DNA from: Vreelandella malpeensis
Lineage (GTDB): Bacteria > Pseudomonadota > Gammaproteobacteria > Pseudomonadales > Halomonadaceae
Length of the DNA stretch: 64,000 bases
Assembly (NCBI RefSeq): GCF_020622355.1
Contig: NZ_WHVL01000001.1
Span: 744,001 to 808,000, forward strand
Direction: 5' to 3'
Below the pieces are notes generated by a model. It was not told the DNA's origin. It worked only from the letters and a program-made list of their open reading frames with translations, and made no database searches. Position numbers and translations under genes: made by a program. Of this stretch, positions 34,965-43,853 are shown one piece after another. Positions within the stretch are counted from its first letter, which is position 1. Each line of letters begins with the position of its first letter.

Positions 34965-36041
34965 ATGCACCCGTTTTTCAAACGCACACTATTGATCACC
35001 GGCGCCGCGCTGCTCGGCACCGGCGCTGCCCACGCCCAGACGCCAGCGCTTTCCGACCCGCCGGACATCGAGGGAGCGACCGTGGGCGACCACGGCAGCG
35101 TGACGCTAAGAATGGGGCTAGGGCTTGCCGAGACGTCCCCGCAGTATCTCTCCAGCCAGTACTTTGCCGACATTCTCGACCAGCGCAGCGAAGGCCGCAT
35201 CAGCGTCAATATCTTCCCCAACAGCCAGCTCGGCGATGACGTTCAGATGATGGAGATGCTGCAGACCGGTACGCTCGACATGACCTACCCCTCGACCTCC
35301 CCGGCCACGGGCTACGTGAGCGAGCTGGCGGTGTTCGATCTGCCCTTTTTGCTGCCTACCCGCGAAGCCGCCATCGAAGCGATGCGCAGCGATGCCGCCC
35401 AGGAAATGCTCGACGCTTTCGACGGTACGGGCATCAAGGCGCTGGCCTTCTCGGAAAACGGCTTTCGCCAGTTGACCAACAGCGCTCGCCCCATCGCCTC
35501 GCCGGAGGATGTCGCTGGACTGGACGTTCGCGGTCTATCGGTGCGCACCATGGAGAACCCGGTTCACCTGGCGATCTGGCAGACGCTTGGCGCCAACCCG
35601 ACGCCCATGGCGTTCGGTGAGCTCTTCTCGGCGATGGAGCAGGGCGTGGTCGACGGTCAGGAGAATCCTTGGAGCACGATTCTGACCTCCAACTTCTATG
35701 AAGTGCAGGAGTACGGCTCCGAAACTCGCCACGTCTATACGCCGTTCATCAAGATGATTTCCCAGCGCGCTTGGGACCGTCTCGACCCGGAATACCAGGA
35801 GCTGGTACAGGAAGCGGCGCTTCAGGCGGCGGATTACGAGATTCAACTGGCCAGCGAATACGACGACTGGGCACGCGATCAGCTCGAGGAGCGCGGCATG
35901 CAGGTCACCCGCCTGGACGACGAACAGATCGCCGCCTTCCAGCAAGCCGTACAGCCGGTCTACGACGAATGGGCCCCGCGTATCGGTGAAGACCTGGTCG
36001 CCGAGTTCCAGCGCATCGCAGAGTCTTCGATGAGCCAATAA
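34965..36041 (+). CDS. dctP: TRAP transporter solute-binding protein DctP, system 1
   Basis: This 358-residue periplasmic protein has a signal peptide (KRTLLITGAALLGTGAAHAQ) and the DctP family features SSQYFADILDQRSEGRISVNIFPNSQLGDDVQMMEMLQTG, the ligand-binding arginine region LDVRGLSVRTMENPVHLAIWQTLGANPTPMAFGE, and LEQGVVDGQENPW-type text (AMEQGVVDGQENPWSTI). It binds an organic or sugar acid for uptake. The ATG at 34965 has AAGGAG 9 nt upstream. It leads dctPQM, then probably the dehydrogenase and hydrolase genes; D-xylonate or another aldonate is a plausible ligand. Confidence 0.88.
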   Translation: MHPFFKRTLLITGAALLGTGAAHAQTPALSDPPDIEGATVGDHGSVTLRMGLGLAETSPQYLSSQYFADILDQRSEGRISVNIFPNSQLGDDVQMMEMLQTGTLDMTYPSTSPATGYVSELAVFDLPFLLPTREAAIEAMRSDAAQEMLDAFDGTGIKALAFSENGFRQLTNSARPIASPEDVAGLDVRGLSVRTMENPVHLAIWQTLGANPTPMAFGELFSAMEQGVVDGQENPWSTILTSNFYEVQEYGSETRHVYTPFIKMISQRAWDRLDPEYQELVQEAALQAADYEIQLASEYDDWARDQLEERGMQVTRLDDEQIAAFQQAVQPVYDEWAPRIGEDLVAEFQRIAESSMSQ

Positions 36042-36130
36042 GCGCTGACCGACGACGGCACCGCGCCGTCGCCCCACCCGGCAAGAGGCGCACGCCTCTT
36101 GCCTTCGCGCTATCAGCCTAGTGAGATACC

Positions 36131-36727
36131 ATGGATACGCCACCGGACGACCGAATCCCCGATACCGCCGCGCTCTTCGATGACCCCACGCGCCACCCGC
36201 TCGAGATCGAGCCCGAGCTTGGCCGCGGGCCCGCGCTTTTTCGCTGGCTGACGCTCGCCATGGAGCATACGATCGCCGCGCTGCTAGTCGCTTTGATCGT
36301 GTCGGTGTCCGCCAACGTGGTCGGGCGCGCCGTGCTCAATCACTCGCTCCCTTGGGCCGATGAACTTGCCCGCATGCTCTTCATATGGCTCATCTTTCTG
36401 GGTGCCGCCGCGGCCTTCGCGCGTTACGAGCATATCGCGGTCGACATTCTGGTGCAGCGCTTGAAGCCGCGCGCCGCCCACGCCCTCTATCTGTTTCAGC
36501 ACCTCGTCATCCTCGGACTCATGGGCATCATCGTGTGGGGCGGCGCGCTGGTCGTCGCTCGCGCCTCCAGCCGCACCGCGATTCTCAGCGTGCCCTGGAA
36601 CCTGATCAATTCCTCGCTGATTCTCTGCGCGGGCTTCATCGCCGCCGTTGCGCTGTGGCGGGCCTACCAGAGCATTCTTTTCATACTCTCGCCGGACACG
36701 GCGCCACCTCTCAACGAAGGCCGCTGA
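36131..36727 (+). CDS. dctQ: TRAP transporter small permease DctQ, system 1
   Basis: This 198-residue membrane protein has four hydrophobic helices and the DctQ segment VVGRAVLNHSLPWADELARMLFIWLIFLGAAAAFARYEHIAVDIL. It has a 35-residue hydrophilic N-terminal extension. It bridges DctP and DctM and ends 2 bases before the dctM start. Confidence 0.87.
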   Translation: MDTPPDDRIPDTAALFDDPTRHPLEIEPELGRGPALFRWLTLAMEHTIAALLVALIVSVSANVVGRAVLNHSLPWADELARMLFIWLIFLGAAAAFARYEHIAVDILVQRLKPRAAHALYLFQHLVILGLMGIIVWGGALVVARASSRTAILSVPWNLINSSLILCAGFIAAVALWRAYQSILFILSPDTAPPLNEGR

Positions 36728-36729
36728 CC

Positions 36730-38013
36730 ATGCTGTGGATATTTCTGGGCATCCTGTTCGCTTCGCTGGCACTGGGCCTTCCGATCGCCTTCGGGCTCGG
36801 TATCGCCGCCGTGGTGATGGCATTCATTTCGGATATTCCGCTGTCGGTACTGATCGAGCAGTCGATTCGTGGGGTCAACAGTTTTCCACTGCTGGCGATC
36901 CCGTTTTTCATTCTCGTCGGTGAGGTGATGAGCCAGGGCGGTATCGCGCGCCGACTCATGGATCTGGCAGGCGCCTTGGTGGGCTTCATACGCGGCGGGC
37001 TTGGCCAAGTCGCGATCACCGGCTCGATGTTCTTCGGTGGTATCAGTGGCTCGGCGGTCGCGGACACCGCCGCCACCGGGGCAATGATGATCCCGTCGAT
37101 GACCAAACAGGGCTACAGCGCCCCCCAGGCCACGGCGATCAATACCGTCTCTTCGGTCATCGGCATCATCATTCCGCCCTCGATTCCCCTGATTCTCTAC
37201 GGCATCGTGACCGAAACCTCGATCAGCCGACTGTTCATCGCCGGTATCGTACCGGGCATTCTGATTGGTCTGGCGTTGATGGCGACCACCTTCATCATGG
37301 CCACCATCGGTCATGCCGGACAGACGCGACGCTTTCGTCTCGCGCCGCTCTGGGCCGCCTTCAAGGCGGCCTGGCTTGCGCTGGTCCTGCCGGTGATCGT
37401 GATCGGCGGCATCATCGGCGGCGTGTTCACCGCCACCGAAGCCGCCGTGGCCGCCTTGCTCTATTCGCTGCTCATTTCGCTAGTGGTCTACCGCGAATTC
37501 AGGATCACCGAGCTTTGGGGCATGCTGATCCGCACCGCTCGCCTCACCGGCATGGTGTTGCTGCTGCTCGCCTTTGCCACCGTCATCGCCTGGTTTCTGA
37601 CCATCAACATGGTGCCGCAAACTCTGGTGACCCAAGTACAGGCGATTACCCAGGACCCCTTCCTGCTGCTGTTGATCGTGGCAGGACTTTTGTTGCTGGT
37701 CGGTTTGGTCATGGACCTGACACCGGCCATGGTGATCATGGCGCCCATGCTGACGCCGATCGTCACCTCGGTAGGGGTCGATCCGGTCTACTTCGGTGTG
37801 CTCATGGCGTTCATTCTGGGCATTGGCCTGCTGACGCCGCCGGTGGGCACCTGTCTCTACGTGGGGTGTGGCGTGGGCAAGGTCTCCATGGAGCAACTGG
37901 TCAAGGCGATGCTGCCCTACTACGCAGCGCTTCTGGTCGTGCTGGTAGTGTTGATCGCGTTCCCCGGTATCGTGACCTGGCTGCCGGAATTGACCTCGGT
38001 TCGTGGCAATTAG
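36730..38013 (+). CDS. dctM: TRAP transporter large permease DctM, system 1
   Basis: This 427-residue permease has about 12 hydrophobic segments and DctM motifs IPFFILVGEVMSQGGIARR, FGGISGSAVADTAATGAMMIPSM, IIIPPSIPLILYGI, and LTPPVGTCLYVGCGVGKVS. It starts at 36730 (MLWIFLGILFASLALGLPIAFGLG); a longer frame to 36385 overlaps dctQ and is rejected. It completes the first of three TRAP systems in the window. Confidence 0.9.
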   Translation: MLWIFLGILFASLALGLPIAFGLGIAAVVMAFISDIPLSVLIEQSIRGVNSFPLLAIPFFILVGEVMSQGGIARRLMDLAGALVGFIRGGLGQVAITGSMFFGGISGSAVADTAATGAMMIPSMTKQGYSAPQATAINTVSSVIGIIIPPSIPLILYGIVTETSISRLFIAGIVPGILIGLALMATTFIMATIGHAGQTRRFRLAPLWAAFKAAWLALVLPVIVIGGIIGGVFTATEAAVAALLYSLLISLVVYREFRITELWGMLIRTARLTGMVLLLLAFATVIAWFLTINMVPQTLVTQVQAITQDPFLLLLIVAGLLLLVGLVMDLTPAMVIMAPMLTPIVTSVGVDPVYFGVLMAFILGIGLLTPPVGTCLYVGCGVGKVSMEQLVKAMLPYYAALLVVLVVLIAFPGIVTWLPELTSVRGN

Positions 38014-38022
38014 ATAACGCTT

Positions 38023-38060
38023 GGCGTGCGCTGTTGGCATAAAGTCGAACAGAGCACGCC
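38023..38060. terminator. Imperfect hairpin after dctM (system 1)
   Basis: Arms GGCGTGC-G-CTGTT (38023-38035) and AACAG-A-GCACGCC (38048-38060) pair apart from one G-A mismatch around a 12-nt loop. No T run follows, so it may be a Rho-assisted end of dctPQM or a stabilising stem before the dehydrogenase gene. Confidence 0.45.
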
Positions 38061-38065
38061 GCCAA

Positions 38066-38086
38066 CCTGTCATACCCTATGACAGG
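38066..38086. promoter_or_regulatory. Perfect palindrome upstream of the 38178 gene (candidate GntR operator)
   Basis: Arms CCTGTCATA (38066-38074) and TATGACAGG (38078-38086) flank CCC. Eighteen of 21 bases pair perfectly, and the half-site TGTCATA recurs at 25275, 44947 and 45128. It likely controls the dehydrogenase-hydrolase pair downstream. Confidence 0.65.
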
Positions 38087-38114
38087 AGCACTCACGGCGC
38101 ATCACGGCGGGTTC

Positions 38115-38158
38115 AACAACAATCTCAACAGCTATCTCGACAACAATCTCAATAACAA
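38115..38158 (+). promoter_or_regulatory. CAA-rich leader with AACAACAA and AATAACAA
   Basis: AACAACAA lies at 38115-38122 and AATAACAA at 38151-38158, with further CAACAAT and CTCAACA units between. The start codon is at 38178. The tract has few G's and looks unstructured. Confidence 0.6.
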
Positions 38159-38177
38159 TCGAACCGGATATTTTCAA

Positions 38178-38927
38178 ATGAGACTCGAACGTAAGAAAGC
38201 GCTCATCACCGCAGCGGGCCAAGGTATCGGCCGCGCCACGGCGCTTCGCTTCGCGGCGGAAGGCGCGCAGGTCGTCGCCACCGACATCAACCCCGCGAGC
38301 CTCGAGGCGCTCTCCTCCACGCCCGGTATTACGACACTGACCCTCGACGTCCTGGACCCGGCGGCGATCAATGAACTGGCTGAGAAAGTCGGTGCCATCG
38401 ATATCCTGTTCAATTGCGCGGGGTTTGTCGCCAGCGGGTCGCTTCTGGACGGTACTGACGCAGACTGGGAGCTTTCGCTGTCGCTCAACGTCATGGCCAT
38501 GGTACGCATGACCCGTGCCTTTCTACCGGCCATGCTCGATCAGGGCGGCGGCAGCATCATCAACATGGCCTCCGTTGCCTCGAGCCTCAAGGGGGTGCCC
38601 AACCGCTGCGCCTACGGCACCTCGAAGGCGGCGGTACTGGGGCTGACCAAGTCGATCGCCAGCGACTACATTGGCCGCGGCATTCGCTGCAACGCGATCT
38701 GCCCCGGCACCGTGGATTCGCCGTCGCTGCGCCAGCGCATCGACGAGCAGGCCCTGCAGCAAGGGCGTCCGCGCGACGACGTCTACGCCGACTTCATCGC
38801 TCGCCAACCCCAGGGCCGGCTGGGCACTCCGGAGGAAATCGCCGCGCTTGCCACCTATCTTGCCGCCGACGAGTCCGCCTATACCACCGGCACAGCGCAG
38901 ATCATCGATGGCGGCTGGCTCGTTTGA
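38178..38927 (+). CDS. Short-chain dehydrogenase (2-keto-3-deoxy-fuconate dehydrogenase-like)
   Basis: This 249-residue SDR has the NAD motif ITAAGQGIGRATALRFAAEG, NCAGFVASG, and the catalytic Ser (NMASVASS) and Tyr-Lys pair (YGTSKAA). It resembles BDH2-like enzymes and the 2-keto-3-deoxy-L-fuconate/rhamnonate 4-dehydrogenases. The neighbouring fumarylacetoacetase-family gene supports the second: the oxidised 2,4-diketo acid would be its substrate. No clear ribosome site precedes the ATG (GGATATTTTCAA), so translation may depend on the unstructured CAA leader. It starts the pair with the 39015 gene. Confidence 0.75.
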   Translation: MRLERKKALITAAGQGIGRATALRFAAEGAQVVATDINPASLEALSSTPGITTLTLDVLDPAAINELAEKVGAIDILFNCAGFVASGSLLDGTDADWELSLSLNVMAMVRMTRAFLPAMLDQGGGSIINMASVASSLKGVPNRCAYGTSKAAVLGLTKSIASDYIGRGIRCNAICPGTVDSPSLRQRIDEQALQQGRPRDDVYADFIARQPQGRLGTPEEIAALATYLAADESAYTTGTAQIIDGGWLV

Positions 38928-39014
38928 CGCCGTAGGGCTCACCACGCTGACTCTTTCACGCCAAACCGCAGGGCCCGCGAGCCTCGGTTGGCCAATCCCA
39001 AAGGAACTACACAA

Positions 39015-39875
39015 ATGAAACTGTTACGTTTTGGCGCCCCCGGGCAGGAAAAACCCGGTATCGTGGACGCGAACGGCACGATTCGCGATCTCTCTGCGCA
39101 CCTACCCGACCTCGGCGGCGAGCATCTTGATCGCGCCGCGCTCGAGCGGCTCGCGGCGATCGACACCTCGACGCTACCCGAAGTCGCCGCCGACACGCGT
39201 TTGGGACCTTGCGTGGCGGGCGTGGGCAAGTTCATCTGCATTGGCTTGAACTACTCCGACCACGCCGCCGAAACCGGCGCCGAGGTACCGCCGGAGCCGG
39301 TCATTTTCAACAAGTGGACCAGCGCCATCTGTGGGCCCAACGACAACGTCGTGATCCCGCGCAACTCACAAAAAACCGATTGGGAAGTAGAGCTTGGCGT
39401 AGTGATCGGCAAGACCGCCCGCTATGTCGATGAAGCGAGCGCCATGGAGCACGTTGCCGGGTTCTGCGTGGTGAACGATGTCTCCGAGCGCGAGTTCCAG
39501 CTCGAACGCAGCGGTACCTGGGACAAGGGCAAGGGGTGCGACACCTTCGGCCCGCTGGGCCCCTGGCTTGTGACACCCGACGAGATCGTGGATCCGCACC
39601 AGCTCGACATGTGGCTCGAGGTCGACGGCAAGCGCTACCAGAACGGCAACACCCGCACCATGGTGTACCAGATTCCCTATTTGATCAGCTACCTGAGCCA
39701 ATTCATGAGCCTTCAGCCAGGCGATGTAATCTCCACCGGTACGCCGCCCGGTGTTGGCATGGGGCAGCAGCCCCAGGTCTACCTCAAGCCCGGCCAGCGT
39801 ATGCGCCTGGGGATCCAGGGGCTGGGCGAACAGACCCAGACGGTTGTCGCCGAGTCCAACGACCGTCCGCGCTGA
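39015..39875 (+). CDS. FAH-family hydrolase (2,4-diketo-3-deoxy-L-fuconate hydrolase-like)
   Basis: This 286-residue enzyme belongs to the FAH family and resembles the diketo-acid hydrolases of the L-fucose/L-rhamnose oxidative pathways, which yield pyruvate and L-lactate. Features: CIGLNYSDHAAETGAEVPPEPVIFNKWTSAICGPND, DWEVELGVVIGKTARYVDE (metal-binding E-x-E), VVNDVSEREFQLER, and STGTPPGVGMGQ. AAGGA lies 9 nt upstream. These proteins are often mislabelled ureidoglycolate lyase; the SDR partner argues against that here. Confidence 0.78.
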   Translation: MKLLRFGAPGQEKPGIVDANGTIRDLSAHLPDLGGEHLDRAALERLAAIDTSTLPEVAADTRLGPCVAGVGKFICIGLNYSDHAAETGAEVPPEPVIFNKWTSAICGPNDNVVIPRNSQKTDWEVELGVVIGKTARYVDEASAMEHVAGFCVVNDVSEREFQLERSGTWDKGKGCDTFGPLGPWLVTPDEIVDPHQLDMWLEVDGKRYQNGNTRTMVYQIPYLISYLSQFMSLQPGDVISTGTPPGVGMGQQPQVYLKPGQRMRLGIQGLGEQTQTVVAESNDRPR

Positions 39876-39901
39876 GCGATATGACGTGTCGGCGCTGGCG
39901 T

Positions 39902-40627
39902 CTACTCCGATGCTGGCGCCAGGCGCTGCTTTAGCTGGCGGTAGGTGCCGTAGTGACGCTCGAGATGGCGGCGCATGGCGGCTTCCGCCGCGTCCGCATC
40001 GCCGGAGGCGATCGCCTCGACGATGTCGGTATGTGCCTTAGTGGCGGCCTGATCCTCGCCTTTTTGCTGCAGCACGTGGGCGCGCCGGTCATCGAGCCAC
40101 TCCGATAGCGCAACGTGAATGGCATCGAAGATCGGGTTGCGCCCGATACTCGCCAGCACGCCGTGGAAATCGTTGTCTGAACGTTTGAAGCGCGCCTCGT
40201 CGCCGATCGCCTCGCGATTGTCCGCCAGCGCCTGGCGCAGCCGCGCCAGATCCTCATCGCTTGCGTTGCACGCGGCGTAGCGTGCCAGCGAGATCTCGAA
40301 CGCCGCTCGCGCCTCTTGAAAATGCTGCTGCCCGTCCGGCTGGGAAAGAAGTTGCCGCGTGACGCCGGAAAGGCGCGCCATGACGGCCTCCGCCGTAGGG
40401 CGAATCACGCGGGCACGAGTGCCGCTGTTGATCGCGATCAACCCCAGCTGCTGCAAATGAAAAAGCGCTTCGCGCACGGCCGGACGCCCGACGCCGAACT
40501 GCTCCATCAGCTCACGCTCCGAGGGGAGCCGGTCGTTCTCGCTCAGTCGTCCTTCGAGGATTTCCGCCTCGAGCTGCTCGGCGACCTGCACGGAGAGCGT
40601 CTTGCGCTCGATCCGGTATTTACTCAT
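39902..40627 (-). CDS. NanR-like GntR regulator (FCD domain)
   Basis: This 241-residue regulator has the winged helix at about residues 8-75 (LSENDRLPSERELMEQFGVGRPAVREALFHLQQLGLIAINSGTRARVIRP) and an FCD domain (RSDNDFHGVLASIGRNPIFDAIHVALSEWL) that reads much like E. coli NanR. No sialic-acid genes are near, so a different sugar acid is the likely effector. It lies 80 bases upstream of a convergently oriented-in-line Ldh gene on the same strand and may regulate the TRAP system 2 or the SDR pair. E. coli NanR binds GGTATA repeats; none are visible upstream. Confidence 0.78.
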   Translation of the reverse strand: MSKYRIERKTLSVQVAEQLEAEILEGRLSENDRLPSERELMEQFGVGRPAVREALFHLQQLGLIAINSGTRARVIRPTAEAVMARLSGVTRQLLSQPDGQQHFQEARAAFEISLARYAACNASDEDLARLRQALADNREAIGDEARFKRSDNDFHGVLASIGRNPIFDAIHVALSEWLDDRRAHVLQQKGEDQAATKAHTDIVEAIASGDADAAEAAMRRHLERHYGTYRQLKQRLAPASE

Positions 40628-40707
40628 GAAGACTCGTCCTGGCTGATTACAATGATTCAGGCGCTACTCTACTGTATTTTTACGCCCGCACGTTGGGCGC
40701 GAGCGCG

Positions 40708-41796
40708 TTACGCCAGCGCCGACAGCGCCTCGATCCGGTAGCGAGTCGCAATCTCGGCATAGGCGCTCTGGTTGGCACTATCCAGCGGAATACCGCGTGT
40801 GTCGCGCTCTGCCTGACAACGCCACTCACGATCTCCCGGCGCCATGACCTGCGCCCCCGGCGTTGCCGGCTGGCGCCGCAGGTCGGCCAGATACGCCTCC
40901 AGCCCGCGCGCAAAGCTTCCCTCCTGGGCGAAGGCGTCCGGGTGCAGGGCGAGGAAGAAGTGGCCGACCCCGCGCGGGGTCGCCATATCGGGCCCGTTCA
41001 TCGGCAACAAGCGAAAGCCGTGCTGCATACCGGAAAGTGCCGAGCTCAGAATCTCGACCATGCCACCGAGCCCCGCCCCCTTGAAGCCGAAATCGCTCCC
41101 TCCGAGCGGCAGTAGCGATGCGACCGCTTTCGGGTCGGTGCTCGTCTGGCCATCGGCGCGGGCGGCGACCTGACCGGGGAGCTCACGACCGATCGCGCCG
41201 AACTGTTGCACCCGGTTCCAGGGAATCGAGCTGGTCGCCATGTCAAGAAGGTAGGGTAACTCACCCGCCACCGGCGCCGCGAAGGCGATGGGATTGGTAC
41301 CATGAAACGCACCTGCGCCGTCGTGAAGCTTCACGAACGGGTCGGAGTTGCAAAACGCCATGCCGATATAGCCGTGCTCTGCTGCCGCCAGCGCATAGCA
41401 GCCCGCCGCGCCGAAGTGAGAAGAGTGACCCACCGCAACGGCGCCCAGCCCGGTCTTTTGCGCCATCTCGATGGCATGCTCCATGGCCGTGTAGCCCGCC
41501 AGATGGCCAAGACCGTTGTCGGCATCGAGAAAGCCCGTGGCTGCCAGGCGCTGATCGAAGCGCATGCTGGGGGTAGCATTGACGCGCCCGCCTTCCAGCG
41601 CCTTCAAGTAGTGCGGCAGCAACCTGAGCCCGTGGCTGTCGGTGCCCATACGCGACGCCGTGACCAGCGCGCGGGAGACAGCGTGCCCTGAGGCTTGATC
41701 GGCGCCTGCCGCCGCGAGCGCCTGCTGCATGAAGCGGGTCAGGTCTTCGCGCGTCACGCGAACATCAAAGGACTCAGAGTCGAATGAGATGGGCAT
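40708..41796 (-). CDS. Second Ldh family NAD(P)-dependent oxidoreductase
   Basis: This 362-residue enzyme is of the type 2 malate/L-lactate dehydrogenase family: MGTDSHGLRLLPHYLKALEGG, VAVGHSSHFGAAGCYALAAAEHG, FHGTNPIAFAAPVAGELPYLLDMATS and GFKGAGLGGMVEILSSALSG. The SHFG and NPIAFA motifs are canonical. It should interconvert a 2-hydroxyacid and its keto acid. AGGAG is 9 nt before the ATG at 41796. It follows TRAP system 2 on the minus strand by 34 bases and is probably in that operon. Confidence 0.83.
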   Translation of the reverse strand: MPISFDSESFDVRVTREDLTRFMQQALAAAGADQASGHAVSRALVTASRMGTDSHGLRLLPHYLKALEGGRVNATPSMRFDQRLAATGFLDADNGLGHLAGYTAMEHAIEMAQKTGLGAVAVGHSSHFGAAGCYALAAAEHGYIGMAFCNSDPFVKLHDGAGAFHGTNPIAFAAPVAGELPYLLDMATSSIPWNRVQQFGAIGRELPGQVAARADGQTSTDPKAVASLLPLGGSDFGFKGAGLGGMVEILSSALSGMQHGFRLLPMNGPDMATPRGVGHFFLALHPDAFAQEGSFARGLEAYLADLRRQPATPGAQVMAPGDREWRCQAERDTRGIPLDSANQSAYAEIATRYRIEALSALA

Positions 41797-41829
41797 GAAC
41801 CGATACTCCTGTCCGCCTTGGCGGCACGT

Positions 41830-43209
41830 TTAACGATAGATCAGTGAAGGCAGCCACATGGAGATGGCGGGAACGAACGTCACCAGCAAGAGCGAGATGA
41901 CCAGCGGCACAAGAAATGGCAGGGTTCCGCGCATGCAGCGCTCGAAGCTCACGTTGGAAACGCGCGAGAGCACATAAAGCACCATGCCGACCGGCGGTGT
42001 CAGCAGACCGATCATCAGATTGAGCACCATGATGACGCCAAAGTGCACCGGGTCCACCCCTACCGCCACGGCCATGGGCAGCAGTACGGGCACCAGAATG
42101 GTAATAGCGGCGATGGTCTCCATGAAGCAACCAACGATGATCAGCACGATATTGGCCATCATCAGTACCGCCAGTTTGCTGTCGGCGAAGTTGCCCATCA
42201 GAGCAATGACGTTCTGGGTCACCTGATTGCTGGTCAAAATCCAGGCAAAAATCGAGGCAGCGGAGACGATGAAGAGAATGACCGCCGTGGTCTCGATGGT
42301 TTCCATGCTCACCTTGAGCAGTTTTTTCCAGGTCAGGGTGCGGTAGACGATCCCGCCCAGCGCCAAGGCGTAGAAAACCGCCGCCACCGCCGCCTCGGTG
42401 GGCGTGAAGGCCCCGGTGATGATACCGCCAACGATGATGATCGGGGTCATCAACGACAAGAACGCGCGCTTGAAGGTATGACCGAGTACGCGCAGCGAGA
42501 AGACCGCATCGCGCTGGTAGCCACGCCGGCGCGAGATCAGAAAGATCATCAGCATCAGCATCACCCCCATCAACAGCCCCGGTATCAGCCCGGCGGCGAA
42601 CAGCTGCCCCACCGAGGCTGACGCCATCACGCCATAGATGACCATCGGCAGGCTCGGTGGAATGATCGGGCCGATGGTCGAGGAGGCGGCGGTGATGCCC
42701 ACCGCGAACTCCTCGTCGTAGCCGGCATCCTTCATCGCCTTGACCTCGATCATGCCAAGCCCGCCGGCGTCCGCTACCGCCGCGCCGGACATGCCGGAAA
42801 ACACGATGCTGGCACCGACGTTGACGTGACCCAGCCCACCGCGCATCCAGCCCATCAGGGCCTTGGCGAAATTGAAGATGCGCTCGGTGATACCGCCATT
42901 ATTCATCAGGCTGCCGGCGAAGATGAAAAACGGGATAGCCAACAGCGGGAAACTATCGATGCCGTTGATCATGCGGTGAGCAACGACGATGTTGGGTACC
43001 TGACCAGTGATCAGCACGAACATCAGACATGCTCCGGCCAGGCTGATCGCGATCGGCGCGCCCAGCACCAAAAGCGTGAACAGAGCGAAGAAAAGAAAGG
43101 CCAGGTCATGGCCCATCAGGGGCAGAATAACGCAGCCCAGTATCGCCAGTGCCGCCAGTAGCGGCGAAATCAGCGGCCTTTGCCAGCGCATCAAGGAGAG
43201 TCGAGACAT
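41830..43209 (-). CDS. dctM: TRAP transporter large permease DctM, system 2
   Basis: This 459-residue permease has DctM motifs NGIDSFPLLAIPFFIFAGSLMNNGGITERI, FSGMSGAAVADAGGLGMIEVKAMKDAGYDEEFA, IPPSLPMVIYG and LLTPPVGMVLYVLSRVS. The ATG at 43209 has GAGG 6 nt upstream; the frame's extension to 43329 overlaps dctQ. Order on the minus strand is dctP-dctQ-dctM-ldh-gntR. Confidence 0.9.
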   Translation of the reverse strand: MSRLSLMRWQRPLISPLLAALAILGCVILPLMGHDLAFLFFALFTLLVLGAPIAISLAGACLMFVLITGQVPNIVVAHRMINGIDSFPLLAIPFFIFAGSLMNNGGITERIFNFAKALMGWMRGGLGHVNVGASIVFSGMSGAAVADAGGLGMIEVKAMKDAGYDEEFAVGITAASSTIGPIIPPSLPMVIYGVMASASVGQLFAAGLIPGLLMGVMLMLMIFLISRRRGYQRDAVFSLRVLGHTFKRAFLSLMTPIIIVGGIITGAFTPTEAAVAAVFYALALGGIVYRTLTWKKLLKVSMETIETTAVILFIVSAASIFAWILTSNQVTQNVIALMGNFADSKLAVLMMANIVLIIVGCFMETIAAITILVPVLLPMAVAVGVDPVHFGVIMVLNLMIGLLTPPVGMVLYVLSRVSNVSFERCMRGTLPFLVPLVISLLLVTFVPAISMWLPSLIYR

Positions 43210-43247
43210 ACCAGGCCTCACGAGTGAAAGGGAACCAGGGTCAATGC

Positions 43248-43790
43248 CTAGATCGCGTCGCGGTGTTGTCGGTACGTGACGTAGAACCGCTGAAGAGTGC
43301 GAAGGGCCATCAATACGAACGCCACGCATACGGTGTAGTAGATCAGGCTCTTGGGAAGGTCGATGGAGACCATCAGGCTACTGGTACGCGCCGCCAACTG
43401 ATAAGTGATCCAGGCCATCGCCACGAAGAACGCCAGGCTTGCCAGTCCCATCAGGCGCTCGAGCAGCCGTGCCTGCCAGCTCGGCATATAGTGATAGAAA
43501 AACTCCACCAGAATATGGCTGCCGTTGCGCGCCGCCATGGCGCTGCCCAGAAATCCCACCACGATCAGCAGGTACCGGGCGACCTCCTCGGTCCAGCCGA
43601 TCGAGTTGCCCAGCACGTAGCGGCTGAAGAACTGAGCAAAGACGACCAGAATCAAGGCCCAGAACACGAGCAAGGTAACGAAGTCCTCGACGGCGTAATC
43701 CTTCCACCTGAAAGGGGCGTCGTCGAACGCGGCCTCGAAATCGACCATCGGGTCGCCTTGGGGCGATACGCTGTCTTGCCTATCGTTCAT
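43248..43790 (-). CDS. dctQ: TRAP transporter small permease DctQ, system 2
   Basis: This 180-residue membrane protein has four helices and the DctQ core VLGNSIGWTEEVARYLLIVVGFLGSAMAARNGSHILVEFFYHYM. AAGGAG lies 9 nt before the ATG at 43790. It sits between dctP and dctM of system 2. Confidence 0.88.
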   Translation of the reverse strand: MNDRQDSVSPQGDPMVDFEAAFDDAPFRWKDYAVEDFVTLLVFWALILVVFAQFFSRYVLGNSIGWTEEVARYLLIVVGFLGSAMAARNGSHILVEFFYHYMPSWQARLLERLMGLASLAFFVAMAWITYQLAARTSSLMVSIDLPKSLIYYTVCVAFVLMALRTLQRFYVTYRQHRDAI

Positions 43791-43853
43791 GGCAGCGGGC
43801 TCCTTGCGCCCCGCCGGTCAGCGGGGCGTCGGTCAGAAAAAAGCGGGCGTGGT

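Noticed and set aside
40643..40660. CTGATTACAATGATTCAG upstream of the NanR-like gene
   Set aside because: Only the outer few bases pair; the symmetry is too weak to call an operator.
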